Source: Blastobasis lacticolella (Eukaryota; Arthropoda; Insecta; Lepidoptera; Blastobasidae). Taken from it: a DNA stretch of 64,000 nucleotides. Position 1 is the first letter of the stretch, and each line of letters starts with the position of its first letter. This document shows, in pieces, positions 25,160 to 35,019 of this stretch. Made by a program: the position numbers and the translations under genes. The DNA is taken from the NCBI GenBank assembly GCA_905147135.1, contig LR990043.1, forward strand, positions 4,313,057 through 4,377,056. The letters are read 5' to 3'. The notes under the pieces were generated by a model that worked only from the letters and a program-made list of their open reading frames with translations, had not been told where the DNA came from and did no database searches.

Positions 25160-26715
25160 CATTTCAAACATGGCAAAACCCTCCACTGATGTGGAGAAGG
25201 ATCGAGTCCAGTGGTGTACTGTCATGGGCTGGTGATGTTGAACAAAAGTAAACAATAGTGATTATTTTTAGAGTTCCTAGTATCGAAACTGATGTTATAA
25301 GGACAATTAAATTGTTTTGCACTTAATTTGTTTATTCTGGAAATTCCGCCTCATTAGTATTGCATTAAAACATGTACTCTATATTTAACATCAATATAGG
25401 TATTTTATAAGTTAAAAGTATAACAAACACGGTGATATCATTTAATTTTATACCTTTTATACTATATCTGGAATCGTGAACACCAATAACCAAGAATAAT
25501 AAATAACAAATATATTCCAAACTTTGACTCTATGATAACAGTAAGAACTATTTTAAATGAACCAATGACAATAGATTACACACAATTATAATTTATACAC
25601 AATTTACAAAATTATTATTCTACTCTTGTTGTACCTATGGATGTTATTCTAAGCAAAAACTGTATATTTGACCTCATTATCGCTTTATGTTTTGATTAGA
25701 TCAAACGTAAGCTTATTGCCACATAAAAATATGACGATTCTTTTACATCTACTTTGAAAATTCATCACTAACTATGATACAGCGGATCACGCGAAAAGAG
25801 CTACAAAGTTTTAAATATGTATATGTGTATCTGTCTTCAGCGTCTGTTTGTGGCATCGTAACCCCCAAATTGGATGATATTCCGATGGGGATTTTTATTT
25901 AAAAGTGTGTTTCATAAAACATATTCATTATCATCTTTGTTTTATTCAAAACCGTTCAGCGGTTTGATATGTTTCACAAACACGTTTATAGTCGGTCACC
26001 TATTGACATCGATTACCAAGACATTATATTCCAAACAGGGAAGAAAGCATTTTTTTAAATATTTATTTGAGGAGCTTTGTCCAAAGACAATGTCACTCCA
26101 TTATACAAGTCAACAAATATCAAATAATATAAATTATATAACACATAAAAACCCAAAAAATATTGATATAACAAGCCGTTAAGCTACTTGATTGAAACAA
26201 TCCTATATATATATAGCTTTTGGTAAACGAGAATAATGTTTAAATATAGAGATAGCTGTTTCACCAGATAGAAAGCAAAAAGCAGACCCCCAGACAAACC
26301 ATAAATTTTTACGTAGTAGTTTTACGTAGTTTTATCTCTGTGGTAGTAAATACCAAAATCCTCTGAGAAAAAAATATTGCAAATTCACGTAATATTAATT
26401 GCTATATCTGCAATTTTTAACGTAGCACAGCAAATAAGGAAATCGTGGCTTGTCTTTTACTGGTAGGAAGCGGTAGAGGGGGCGAGGTATTTTGAAACGG
26501 ATGGACCAGACTGGACCATATCCAACCAGATTCCTTGCGACAAAAACTCAAACTTGATTTAAACATAATTACGTTTATCAGACTAAGAACGTGACGATTC
26601 ACAAAAATTTTCGTAGGGTGTTTGAGCTAATCAAAGTGATATCAGAGGCCTCGAATCAGTTAGTTCTGATTAAAATGTAGACAAGTAAGTAGGTACTGCA
26701 ACTGACTTCTATCAC
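25160..26715. other. No supported gene
   Basis: Very AT-rich; the 102-codon frame at 25874 is rich in Phe, Lys, Ile and Ser as expected by chance. Confidence 0.5.
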
Positions 26716-26719
26716 AAAT

Positions 26720-27085
26720 CGTTCGCACTGCAGGCGGCTAGACTATGGAACAGTCTTCCCCAAGATATAAGGTGTGCAGAACCGTTGTACAATTTCAAAA
26801 AAAAAAAAAAACAACATTACTTAACTTTAGTGGGGTGATTATGGGTGCTAGGTTACTAGCTTTCCAATTGTTTTTGTTTTCATTGTAAATTTTTGTATCG
26901 TTTTTGTGTGCACTACCTATCAATGACTAAAATACTTTTATTTTACTTTCCATACCAAGGTTGTCTGGAAGAGCTCACGCTAGTGATAAGACCGCCCTTT
27001 GTACTTTTCATTATGTATTTTATCCCATGTATGTATCTAGTGTGGAAATAAAGAGTTTTTGTATTGTATTGTATTGTACTGAACT
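26720..27085 (+). mobile_element. LINE 3' end with 3' UTR
   Basis: ARLWNSLPQDIRCAEPLYNF (with the frame broken upstream) is a reverse-transcriptase C-terminus. It is followed by 'gttgtctggaagagctcacg', 'gtggaaataaagagtttt' and a (TGTAT)n tail, a 3' UTR common in Lepidoptera. Confidence 0.7.
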
Positions 27086-27140
27086 AAAAATATGCGTACC
27101 TAATATTAACTGCAGTTCTTTTTGTGAAACAAATTTTAGT

Positions 27141-27300
27141 CTAGCGACCCGCCCCGGTTTCGCACGGGATTTTACAGTTTTTCTTTATAAACAAATAAGC
27201 CTGCCGAGAGAAATTCATTGTCCCTAAAATCCGTTGGGTGGTTTAGCGGAAATACATACAGACGGACAGACGCGGAAAGTGATTTCAAATAATATATATT
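27141..27300 (-). mobile_element. Helitron-like 3' end, minus strand
   Basis: Begins CTAGCGACCCGCCCCGG then 'tttcgcacggg', the reversed GC hairpin end of these elements. The interior holds 'aaaatccgttgggtggttta'. Confidence 0.65.
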
Positions 27301-27884
27301 TGTAATTTATTGCAGTTCTTAAGCTGTAAGAACTATCTCAGCTGTTGTAAGTACAACAGTGGTTTTATGGGGGAGACTCGCCTTTGTCATTATTTCGAAG
27401 ATTATAAGGATTATTGATCCTTATACTATAGAGGTATTATCCAACTGTTACAAATAATACTTTCTTTACGATGGTAGGCACAGGCATATAGTCGCATACA
27501 TCAGGATGTAAATGACCTTGAGTGAGTCCAGATTATAGTTTTCGGTTAGCATTTTTTTAATGAGCTTATCATTATTATTGACAGAGACGCAAACTAATTT
27601 ATTTTAAACATCCTATAGTGTTCGAACCTATCTGAGTGTTCACATTATCCTCAACTCTTAAATTATAAATGTTTACGGTGACGTAATGCACTATATTATT
27701 GGCAATAATATTTAAGACGTTGATCAGTCCGGACAGTGTTTATTCAGCTTTAGTGCTTCGTTGTGGAAGGATTTCAAGAGGCTCCAAATGTCGTGGTGAG
27801 TGAATACAAGTAAATATTTATTTGGTGGAGAAGGCCCCGGAGATACGAGGGAATAGGTGTGTAAACCTGCCAATTCAGGAAAGA

Positions 27885-28050
27885 GGTAACGCAGGAAGCG
27901 ATGTATTGACATCGCCGATTCGGATGCGAGATCCAATGGTCTTCGACGTAAGGATGCTGAAGACCGGGCGAGGTGGAGGAAGAAAAGTAGGAAAGCGAAC
28001 CTTTGTACAAGCCGGGATAGACGCTAGAATAATGATGATGATTTCTGTTT
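27885..28050 (+). mobile_element. LINE-like 3' fragment
   Basis: VLTSPIRMRDPMVFDVRMLK then TGRGGGRKVGKRTFVQAGID recurs in degenerate form at 18415-18560 and 9370-9440, so it is a dispersed element rather than a host exon. It ends in (ATG)n. It lies 400 bp upstream of the first visible ART exon. Confidence 0.55.
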
Positions 28051-28214
28051 TGTGGAGTGTTTTGAGAGGATCTCATCCAGTAGAACTTACCTACTTTGTT
28101 TGTTATTTGTTTTACTGACCATGATGCATAGTATTTAGCTCTTGAGGTGTATGACCCAAGAATTTGTTTGAATTTTTGATTGGTGGGTGAATAATTTAGC
28201 AGAATAATTTAAAG

Positions 28215-28255
28215 CTAATAAAGCTCACGCCTGTGTCTCACAGGTGGGGTAATAA
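28215..28255 (-). mobile_element. LINE 3' scrap
   Basis: 'agctcacgcctgtgtctcac' then 'aggtggggta' matches 51438-51470. Confidence 0.5.
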
Positions 28256-28451
28256 TTTTTATATTATTATGTAATTTAAATGTTATTCTGAGTTCGATTT
28301 ATCATCTTCACACAATAAAATGGCAATGATTATTTACCTATTCTTTAAAAAAATACGGCTCTTTAGGTATCCAATAAAACGTCGTCATTACAAAATTATT
28401 CTGAAATACTAGAAATTCTGATTAAAATTTACATTAAAAAAATGGTTGCAG

Positions 28452-28728
28452 TGTTAGTAAAGTAACCGTGATCGAGTGTTGCTGTGATGGCGACGACGAC
28501 TACCCATTTGAGAAAGCAAACGATTGCGACAACCAATCTGACAATGTAGTATTCTTGGAAATTTCGGACTGTGAGGAAGAAAGTCAATCAGGTGACGACG
28601 GGCAATGTGATCAAGAGGAAGATGATCAAGACCAGGACTGGGAATCTGTAGGCGAGGACCTTGACGAGGAAGAGTGGATGAATTGTAGACGTGATGGGCG
28701 TGATCAACGAGAAAAAGAAAAAGAAACG
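28452..28728 (+). CDS. ART gene, acidic N-terminal exon
   Basis: The acceptor is ttgcag before 28452 and the donor is ACG|GTGACT at 28729 (ACTAAA|GTACAA nine bases later is an equally in-phase alternative). It supplies one base of a split codon plus 92 codons; an in-frame TAA at 28435 shows the exon cannot extend far upstream. About 35 of 92 residues are Asp or Glu and only 8 are Lys or Arg, with a Cys-rich start (ECCCDGDDD) and a basic end. It is predicted disordered and is unlike any tankyrase domain I know. It has no in-frame ATG before Met76, so a further 5' exon is expected. Support is open frame, composition and phase, not homology. Confidence 0.55.
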
Positions 28729-31700
28729 GTGACTAAAGTACAATTTTTTCAAATTAGATAAGAATATTGGAATGCGAATACATCTACGGTACATAAATTT
28801 AGGTTTTATAGCTATAACAAAAATGCAGAACAGCGGGAGCGTGATTTATAACCAAGATTGCATTTCATGATTCTTAGCTTCTTGTGTGTTCGTTGTTCTT
28901 GTGATATTTTTTATGACCTACAAATCATGCAAATCAGCTTTGAAGGTCAACTTCGAGATTTGTAGTAACTACACGCGTACCGCAAAAATGTGATAGTTCG
29001 AATACTAGTGCTGAATTATAATTAGTAATTATCTATTCGCAGAAAGGTAAAGGCTTAAGGAGAACCTACGTTAATATGCCGACAGGGAAGCGGTTCGCTG
29101 TGACTGTACCTGTAAGTTTATTTTTGTTTATATTAAAACTCTGAAACATACATCCAACACTCGTAGCTACCGCTGAAACTTTTGTGAGACCAGGATCTAC
29201 AGCAGTGACCTATACAGATACTGTGGTCTTACATCAGGATGCTGAAAATCCAATTTTTTTCACTTTCGTTTTAAAGTAATCTTGGTCACAACACCCGGCC
29301 AGGTGGGTAATTACCCTTTTCAACCTTCTCCCCATCTTCGCTTGCCAACATTGGCGGCTGCCATTGTCATTCACCGCCAAAGTTCAATGGTCAACATGCA
29401 AGAGGTCCTAGGTTCAATTCCCGGCTGGGCAGAAATTGAAATAATGAATTTTAATTTCTGTTACGGGTCTGAGTGTTCTATGTATAATAAGTATGTATTT
29501 AAAAGTATTTAAGTAGTATATCAGTTATCTAGCACCCATAGTACAAGCTTTGCTTAGTTTGGGGCTAGGCGCTGTGTGAATTTGTACACGAATATTTATT
29601 TATTATTATTTATTTATAATGAGCACGAAATTATCGTGTTGTATGATATATCTTGTAAACTTAGGTCCCCCCCTCTCAACACTAGATCGAGAGTAAATAA
29701 TAAGAATTCTAAAATACCTGCAGGTCCAAAGACACTACCGTTGCTCCGGAAAACTGAGACTAGTTACTCTCAGACCTCACGGGATAATGGGGAAGAGGGA
29801 GTACACGATAGTGAGGAAAGAAATGGAAAAGACAAGGAGACACGGCCACGGTGGCCTGAGAGGATACCAAATTATAAAGGTAACGAATTCGACGGCTTGT
29901 AATGTAAAAATATATCTGACGAGTGATGGAACTATGACCGGTGACGTAATGGTTAGGGGTCTAATTCGTACCCTGAGGTACCGAGTGAGCCCCAGTGCCA
30001 ACATATACTAAAGAAAGAAAGAAAATAAATTTATTACACATAGCACACCACGACACTTTTATTAGTTGAACACTAACCGATGCTTTTACGGTTAGGTTAG
30101 GTGATAAAACCTACACATTTAGGCGACTGAATGACATTAGCTCATGGCATGCCATGATCCAATCTGATCGAATTCTCCTGTTAACAGGGTCACGGAGGTC
30201 AGATGTTGTAATTACCTGATCTGCCAAATCCTGGATCACAAAGAACTACTACTTATTTTATTTATAGCGTTGTACATTTTTGTCGACGACGTAATTTTAC
30301 ATTGTGTCAAAATTTTTTAGATCCAAAAAGTAGTGAACTGTCCGCTTTGGCGGCGCTTCAGGGATCGTCAGAGAGCGGTGCTCGCAGAAACCGGAGAGTA
30401 CGTCAACGAACAGATGCTCTTCCATGGATCCAACAGGGTGAAAGAAATTCTAAAGTATGGATTCGATGATCATAATGCCAAAGGTAATTTTAAAATTTTC
30501 TACTACACAATCCTTAATTAATTAACTCTCTAGTAGCATATTTGAGAGATCAATCAAGATCCAGCCAGGTCTCCTAATCCGTAACTTTGATTTTGCTTTG
30601 GACTTTGGACTGTTGTGTCGTGCATTTCTATCCTTTCTGTATATCGCTCTGTCTGTCGTATAGGATGCATCGACGAGTCAATCCCATCTTACATCGTCTA
30701 ATCATCCCAACTCATCACATCATCCACAGCTTTTAATAGTCCATCGCTGGACTTGGTTTTCCGCTATAGCCAAGGTTTAGACAAATCATCTTTAGTCGCT
30801 TGTACCGACGATATGACAGCACCTAAACCTGTTTAAACTTTGAACCATATTCGGTTTATACGATCATCCATGGTGATGCCAGCTCATTCTATGGTGGTAG
30901 GTGATATTGATGATGTTGTTGAGGTTGATGTACTGACTTCTGTACGACACCCGTAAGTCGATGGCGTTGGTGATATTTTCTTCTGCCGGAGCCCGGACAC
31001 CATGCAGCTGATTTGTATGTTATGACATAGTTCTATAACTAAAATTTCAGGTGGAGACCTTGGCAAAGGAATATATTTTGCTAAGAGTTCTGCAGTTGCT
31101 AACGAAGACGTCTTTGGAGTGAAGAATTACAAATGTGACAGGCATCAATATAAGGATTGCACTAAGTGTACACGGTACTGTTACTGTTCCATATCCTTAT
31201 CTTAGGTATAATTATGTTTATTTGTATGAACAACAACAATTATGAGATGATTTTCAAGGGACATAGGCCGCCCTTTTAAGCAAGCGAAACCGTAGACGAA
31301 AGCTATTTTTATTTGTAATAAAGTGAAAAGTGGTTGGGTCCTTCTAAATAGGATAGATGAAGGTAACTATTAACAAAACAATAAGCGATGCATAAAACAA
31401 AGAAAGTGCTTACAATTTCATTACTTTAAAAAAGTTTTTGCACTTAGAAACACTAAAAATATAAATAATAACATTTAATACCCTGGATGAGTAATTCCCG
31501 AATCTAAATGTCATCTGTATCAAAATATAAATAAGAAATACCGTGTAATGAATAAGACGATAACCCGTATTACAAGATAAAATAATGGATTATTGTATCA
31601 TACCCCCTTATCGCTGCTACCAAGTACAATAATAAACGACTCGGTTATATTGACATATCGTTTCTATTCCAGGAGAATGCTGCTATGCCGCGTGACCTTG

Positions 31701-32479
31701 GGAAAGGGTTACGAACCTCAGGAGAAAAAGCATCAATGGACGTATACACCTAATGGTTACCACTCGATGGAGGCCGTGCGTGGTCGTCATGGATTCGACC
31801 AAGACGAGCACTATGTAGACCGCGGAGATCAGGTAAGCTGAGAGGCCAAAGAGAGCTAACTGCTGGATATAGATCTAACCTGTGACACGCCTTTCAAACA
31901 AGGCGCGCAACTGGTGACTGCTTACCATCAAGCAGGCCGTAAGCTTGTCACCTTAGTAGTTTACAAAAAAAACTTAGTTCGTCTTCATCATTTGTCACTG
32001 CTATTATAAATACTTAGTAGTTTTACTCTTACGGTGAGGGAAAACATCGTGATGAAACTCGCACATTCAGGCGACTGAATGTGTAACCATTAACAAATCT
32101 GGTCAGGTTCCCCTGGTAGCGGGGTCACGGAGGTCAGATGGCAATCGCTCCACTGTAATTACCTTACCTGCCAAATCCTGGATCATGGTCAAGGTGGACC
32201 CCGACTCCTCGTGCGCTAGGGCACGACCTCGTCATGAACGCAAAGGTGATCATTATTTTAGTTTTGCGCAGATAGTAGCCCTACGATGTACCCTGTACGT
32301 AATACTGCGTATACGCAAACATAGTACGATTTATCTATACGTTAATATTAGGAGTATTATCAGTGAATGACTTACTTATTACCATTACCATTTGACCATG
32401 TTCATCTGACTGATATTTTTTATTTCAGGCATATCCCGAGTACGTCATCACTTACAGGATAAGAAGATCGAAGTGTTAA
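28452..32479 (+). CDS. Tankyrase-like ADP-ribosyltransferase (PARP catalytic domain), spliced, 7 visible exons
   Basis: The joined exons encode at least 332 residues: an acidic segment (1-92) and a PARP/ART catalytic domain (about 140-332). Visible motifs are IIKIQKVVN then CPLWRRF (domain entry), MLFHGS with the catalytic His202, GKGIYF with Tyr230, C250-H253-C258-C261 spaced like the tankyrase zinc site, LLCRVTLGK, Glu308 eight residues before Gln316 (the position of PARP1 Glu988), and AYPEYVITYR near the C-terminus. This pattern is that of tankyrases rather than mono-ART PARPs, so an NAD+-dependent ADP-ribosyltransferase is the family expectation. Oddities: Ser and Tyr at Tyr+8 and Tyr+11 (PARP1 S904 and Y907) are Ala238 and Asp241, and Lys903 is Val237. 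The D-loop is one residue shorter than in tankyrase. No ankyrin or SAM region was found. All introns are GT-AG and phases agree. The start codon is not identified. The catalytic part is very likely a real gene; substrate and activity are unknown. Confidence 0.9.
29043..29111 (+). CDS. ART gene exon, linker ahead of catalytic domain
   Basis: The acceptor is attcgcag and the donor is CCT|GTAAGT, close to consensus. The exon has 23 codons, phase 0 at both ends, and the other two frames are closed. It reads ...TYVNMPTGKRFAVTVP, which resembles in position the short Pro-Gly stretch that precedes the PARP domain in tankyrases. If the acidic exon were not used, the ATG at 29076 could serve as a start. 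Confidence 0.7.
29376..29613 (+). mobile_element. SINE-A copy in ART intron
   Basis: It carries 'gttcaattcccggctgggcag', the internal run 'taataagtatgtatttaaaa' and the tail 'gcgctgtgtgaatttgt' shared with 22151-22392 and 60224-60490. The head is truncated. Confidence 0.8.
29724..29879 (+). CDS. ART gene exon, start of catalytic domain
   Basis: The donor AAG|GTAACG at 29880 is strong, and the frame ending GYQIIK joins in phase to IQKVVN of the next exon, the usual tankyrase domain entry. REYTIVRKEMEKTRR lines up with the tankyrase stretch before the ART fold. The 5' border is less certain: cctgcag|GTC at 29724 is phase 0 and chosen here. An AG before 29796 is also phase 0 and would give a tighter fit to tankyrase. 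The best-looking acceptor (ctctcag before 29774) is out of phase. A second open frame crosses the same stretch and is taken as a shadow. Confidence 0.75.
29935..30245 (+). mobile_element. SINE-B copy in ART intron
   Basis: A degenerate tRNA-like head (29937-30005) is followed, after an A-rich spacer, by the family body 'aaaacctacacatttaggcg' through 'tgccaaatcctggatca'. It matches 60818-61175 and sits between the exons ending 29879 and starting 30321. Confidence 0.75.
30321..30483 (+). CDS. ART gene exon with catalytic His
   Basis: The acceptor is aattttttag and the donor AAAG|GTAATT. It has 54 codons plus one base. It encodes IQKVVNCPLWRRF, then EQMLFHGSNRV with the NAD-binding His-Gly pair, then KYGFDDHNAK leading into the D-loop. 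Confidence 0.93.
31051..31174 (+). CDS. ART gene exon with catalytic Tyr and zinc site
   Basis: The acceptor is aaaatttcag and the donor ACG|GTACTG (weak but in phase). It encodes GGDLGKGIYFAKSS with the catalytic Tyr, followed by AVANEDVFG where PARPs normally have KSxxY. The C-x2-H-x4-C-x2-C metal site is then complete. Confidence 0.93.
31673..31832 (+). CDS. ART gene exon with catalytic Glu
   Basis: The acceptor is ctattccag and the donor CAG|GTAAGC, a near-perfect consensus. It encodes RMLLCRVTLGKGYEP, a variable stretch, GYHSMEAVRGRHG and DEHYVDRGDQ. The Glu aligns with the third residue of the H-Y-E triad of polymerising PARPs and tankyrases. Confidence 0.95.
32005..32240 (+). mobile_element. 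SINE-B fragment in ART intron
   Basis: It contains 'cacattcaggcgactgaatg', 'tggtagcggggtcacggagg' and 'gccaaatcctggatcatggt', the body of SINE-B. The head is missing. Just upstream (31915-31955) lies a scrap of the CR1-like 3' end. Confidence 0.75.
32429..32479 (+). CDS. ART gene terminal exon
   Basis: The acceptor is tttatttcag, phase 0. It encodes AYPEYVITYRIRRSKC and a TAA stop. The AYPEY(L/V)ITY ending is typical of tankyrases. The frame stops 16 residues into the exon, with only a short tail after the last strand of the fold. Confidence 0.95.
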   Translation, partial: AYPEYVITYRIRRSKC

Positions 32480-32590
32480 GTGAAACATTGTATGATTAAT
32501 TTTAAAGCGTACTGTAAAATTCACTGTTTTTGTATGTACTTTTTTAAATAGTAATTGGAGTAATAATATTACACATTAAACTACATCTTT

Positions 32591-32596
32591 AATAAA
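32591..32596 (+). terminator. Poly(A) signal of the ART gene
   Basis: A canonical AATAAA lies 112 bases after the TAA stop, giving a short 3' UTR. A truncated Helitron end begins soon after, which fits the gene ending here. Confidence 0.75.
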
Positions 32597-32631
32597 ATTT
32601 TCGAAGCAAAATTAAATCCTATTTTTATTAC

Positions 32632-32745
32632 GTACACTCATCGGATTTGATGCGGTTTTCGCTATCTAGAGAATTTCACCCAGAAGGTTTATTTCATAAT
32701 AAATTAAAGCTGAGAAAACAAAGAAAAACCGGGGCGGGTCGCTAG
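32632..32745 (+). mobile_element. Truncated Helitron-like element just past the ART gene
   Basis: 'tgatgcggttttcgctatct' in the body, and 'aaaccggggcgggtcgCTAG' at the end followed by T. The 5' part is missing. Confidence 0.65.
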
Positions 32746-32902
32746 TTACCTATAACCAATGTAACGATCAATACAATATTTCATATTAGGGTTATTACCC
32801 TACATCTATTGATGTGGCGAAAGGAATCAACAAACGAGAAAATAACTGTGGACGGAGCACTAATCGTTATCCACGAAGCTAATTTGGGAACAAAATAAGG
32901 TG

Positions 32903-32921
32903 TGACGTCATACTGACGTCA
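32903..32921. promoter_or_regulatory. Two CRE-like palindromes (TGACGTCA x2)
   Basis: TGACGTCA at 32903-32910 and again at 32914-32921, 11 bases apart centre to centre (about one helical turn), 420 bases past the ART gene stop. CREB/ATF-type bZIP proteins bind this site. Whether it is used is unknown. Confidence 0.4.
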
Positions 32922-32929
32922 AAGTTGAG

Positions 32930-33305
32930 ACACATAGTGGAACATGGATGGAGTGATGGGAAGCGATAACTGTTGCCCATAACATCTACGAATATGATTC
33001 GTGCGGCAATTTAGAGAAATGCTCCACGGCGACTTTTTGCAGAATACCGCAGCTAAACAATACTCTTTTAAAAATAATTGTGTTTCTGCCGGTGAGTAAG
33101 GTTTCCAGTGCTCCATGGGGTAGGGATTTGGGGAACCGTGGCTTTGGCAGTGGAGTGGACTTTTTGCTGCCAGAGCAACGTGTTATAGAGGTGGGCAACG
33201 CATTGGCGATACTCTTGGTGTTGCTAATGCCAATAGGCAGTGGTGACCACTTTCCATCAGGTGGCCCGCTTACCAACAGGTAGCGGCAAACATGCCTACC
33301 GTATG
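32930..33305 (+). mobile_element. LINE 3'-end remnant
   Basis: It holds 'gttgcccataacatctacga', 'agcaacgtgttatagaggtg' and 'tggtgttgctaatgccaata' followed by 'ccactttccatcaggtggcc', the terminal text of the 24483 family in plus orientation. Frames are broken. Confidence 0.6.
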
Positions 33306-33429
33306 AAACAAGAAAAAGAAAAAACGAAGGCGCGACTGAATCGACACACCTTATCAAACCGTAACACAACCTCGGATGAAATAGGAAGCCGGTGGTACCC
33401 ATCGAGGCACACTCCTCAGGCTTTTATTT

Positions 33430-33655
33430 AACTAGTCATGATTGTATGCAACTATGTTTGTTCGTGGCAAATCTTGCAAGCCTAATTATATCTACTTCCG
33501 GGTGTTATATGAAACTTGGATGACAGTGGTACCATGGAACCTGTCTGGTGATGGAGTCGGATGATGGTCATAGGAACTACTGAGTGCAAGAAGATAACCC
33601 CACCGCATATGTTCTTTTTGGAATGGTCTTGCTAAGTCCTAAACCGTGCGATAAA
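33430..33655 (-). repeat. Dispersed repeat, minus strand
   Basis: Reversed, it reads 'ggggttatcttcttgcactc', 'agttcctatgaccatcatcc' and 'gactccatcaccagac', matching the copies at 9735-10075. Confidence 0.7.
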
Positions 33656-33705
33656 AGATTGTTATGAAAACATCTTTTCCATTTGATAACTTATTTTAGT
33701 CGATA

Positions 33706-34547
33706 TGTCGCAGCCAACTGGTTAAATCAGCCATTTAATGAGAAGGCTAGTCTGTTAACTAAACGTCGGCAATACATTGAATGCCTAGGCCGATCGTTGA
33801 TTGAAATAGCATCACGCAACGTTTAACTAAAAGGCTTATAGTAAGCCAGCCCTTTGAAAACGGCTGACATAAAATCAGGCAGGTGATTTCAATTTAGTTC
33901 AATTTTTTTCTACTGTGGCACTGGTAGTCACCAAAACAACTATGAGGCACAGCAAGCAATGTTTTTGTATTTTGTTCGTTTTTAAGTATATTTAAAGTGC
34001 GGTACTGACATGTTTTAAAGTAAAAATTAAGATAACTTAATTTGTTCCTTTTCTTATTATACTTATATTAGAAACATAAATGTCTGCCAAAGTTTCGTGC
34101 CCTTTTATACTTATTAATATAAAATAAAAAATGCATTGTCTCTGTTGTTCCTATACTACATAGTAACAAGAAGTAATAAGTTATAACTTTAAAGTTATTA
34201 TTGTGTTAAATACTATCAATATTATAGGTACCTACTCGCAATACAATTAATTGTATACTTACTGATATTGTTGCCACAAATAATATCATTATTAAATAAA
34301 AGTGATATTAATTAATTCGCTATTTTTTATCTTAGTAAGGTTATCATTTAAGTGACGAACTCATGTTCACTCTAACCAAACATATATTTACCGTTAACAA
34401 AACGGCTAGATAACGTTCAGCCAAGTAGCTGCACGTTATATTCAACTACTTGGCTAGTTGACCTATAGTCATTAAATTAAATGCCGGCGTTTAATTAACG
34501 GACTAGCTTTCTAATTAAATGGCTGATTTAACCAGATGGCTGCGACA
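33706..34547. mobile_element. 842-bp element with long terminal inverted repeats
   Basis: The ends TGTCGCAGCCAACTGGTTAA and its complement at 34547 (ggctgcgaca) match over about 46 bases with three mismatches. A weaker match continues for another 40 or more ('taactaaacgtcggcaata' against 'ccggcgtttaattaac' reversed). GATA flanks both sides (33702-33705 and 34548-34551). There is no ORF of note inside. It is most simply a non-autonomous DNA transposon. Confidence 0.75.
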
Positions 34548-34554
34548 GATATAT

Positions 34555-35015
34555 TTCTAACCCAGGGCCGGTATTTAATTATTATTTAGATAATTTGTTT
34601 GTCTTTCATTGATAAATATTTAAATACATATATCAATATAAACGCATACAGGAATTAGGTGACATGTTTTTGATGTTAGGAAGAGTTATTGGAAACACAT
34701 ATTATATCAGCTTCCGAGAGACATGCGTTTTACGACCCTTTATCCCCAGATGGTGCCTAGGATGACAATGGTTATTAGTTTATTACGCGCGGAACATAAA
34801 TATTGATTAATAATAAAGATGAAATACCTATAAAGAGTAGACCTACCTACTTATAGTTTGTTTGTGTAAAAATTGCTTGCAAAACAAGAACAGTCTCTGT
34901 TACCCATTGGTTTACAAGATAATATCGAAGATTGCTTTTTATTTAGAATTATTGAGTAGATGAAAAACTCGTACAGGAGCAAGACAAAGGTTGTCTGTGT
35001 CGTCAAAACGATCCA
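34555..35015. other. No gene seen
   Basis: Unclassified AT-rich DNA after the 842-bp element. Confidence 0.5.
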
Positions 35016-35019
35016 CCGA

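Noticed and set aside
25874..26182. 102-codon ORF
   Set aside because: Composition (Phe, Ile, Lys, Ser, Asn) is what AT-rich DNA gives by chance; no splice or motif support.
27774..28118. Upstream exon of the ART gene
   Set aside because: The text recurs at 18415-18560 and 9370-9440, so it is a dispersed element; frames on both strands are by-products.
28468..28470. GTG at 28468 as a start codon
   Set aside because: Eukaryotic starts at GTG are rare; the frame continues upstream to a plausible splice acceptor, so this is an internal exon.
32986..33402. Minus-strand 138-codon ORF
   Set aside because: It is antisense to a LINE 3'-end remnant whose terminal text is recognisable on the plus strand.
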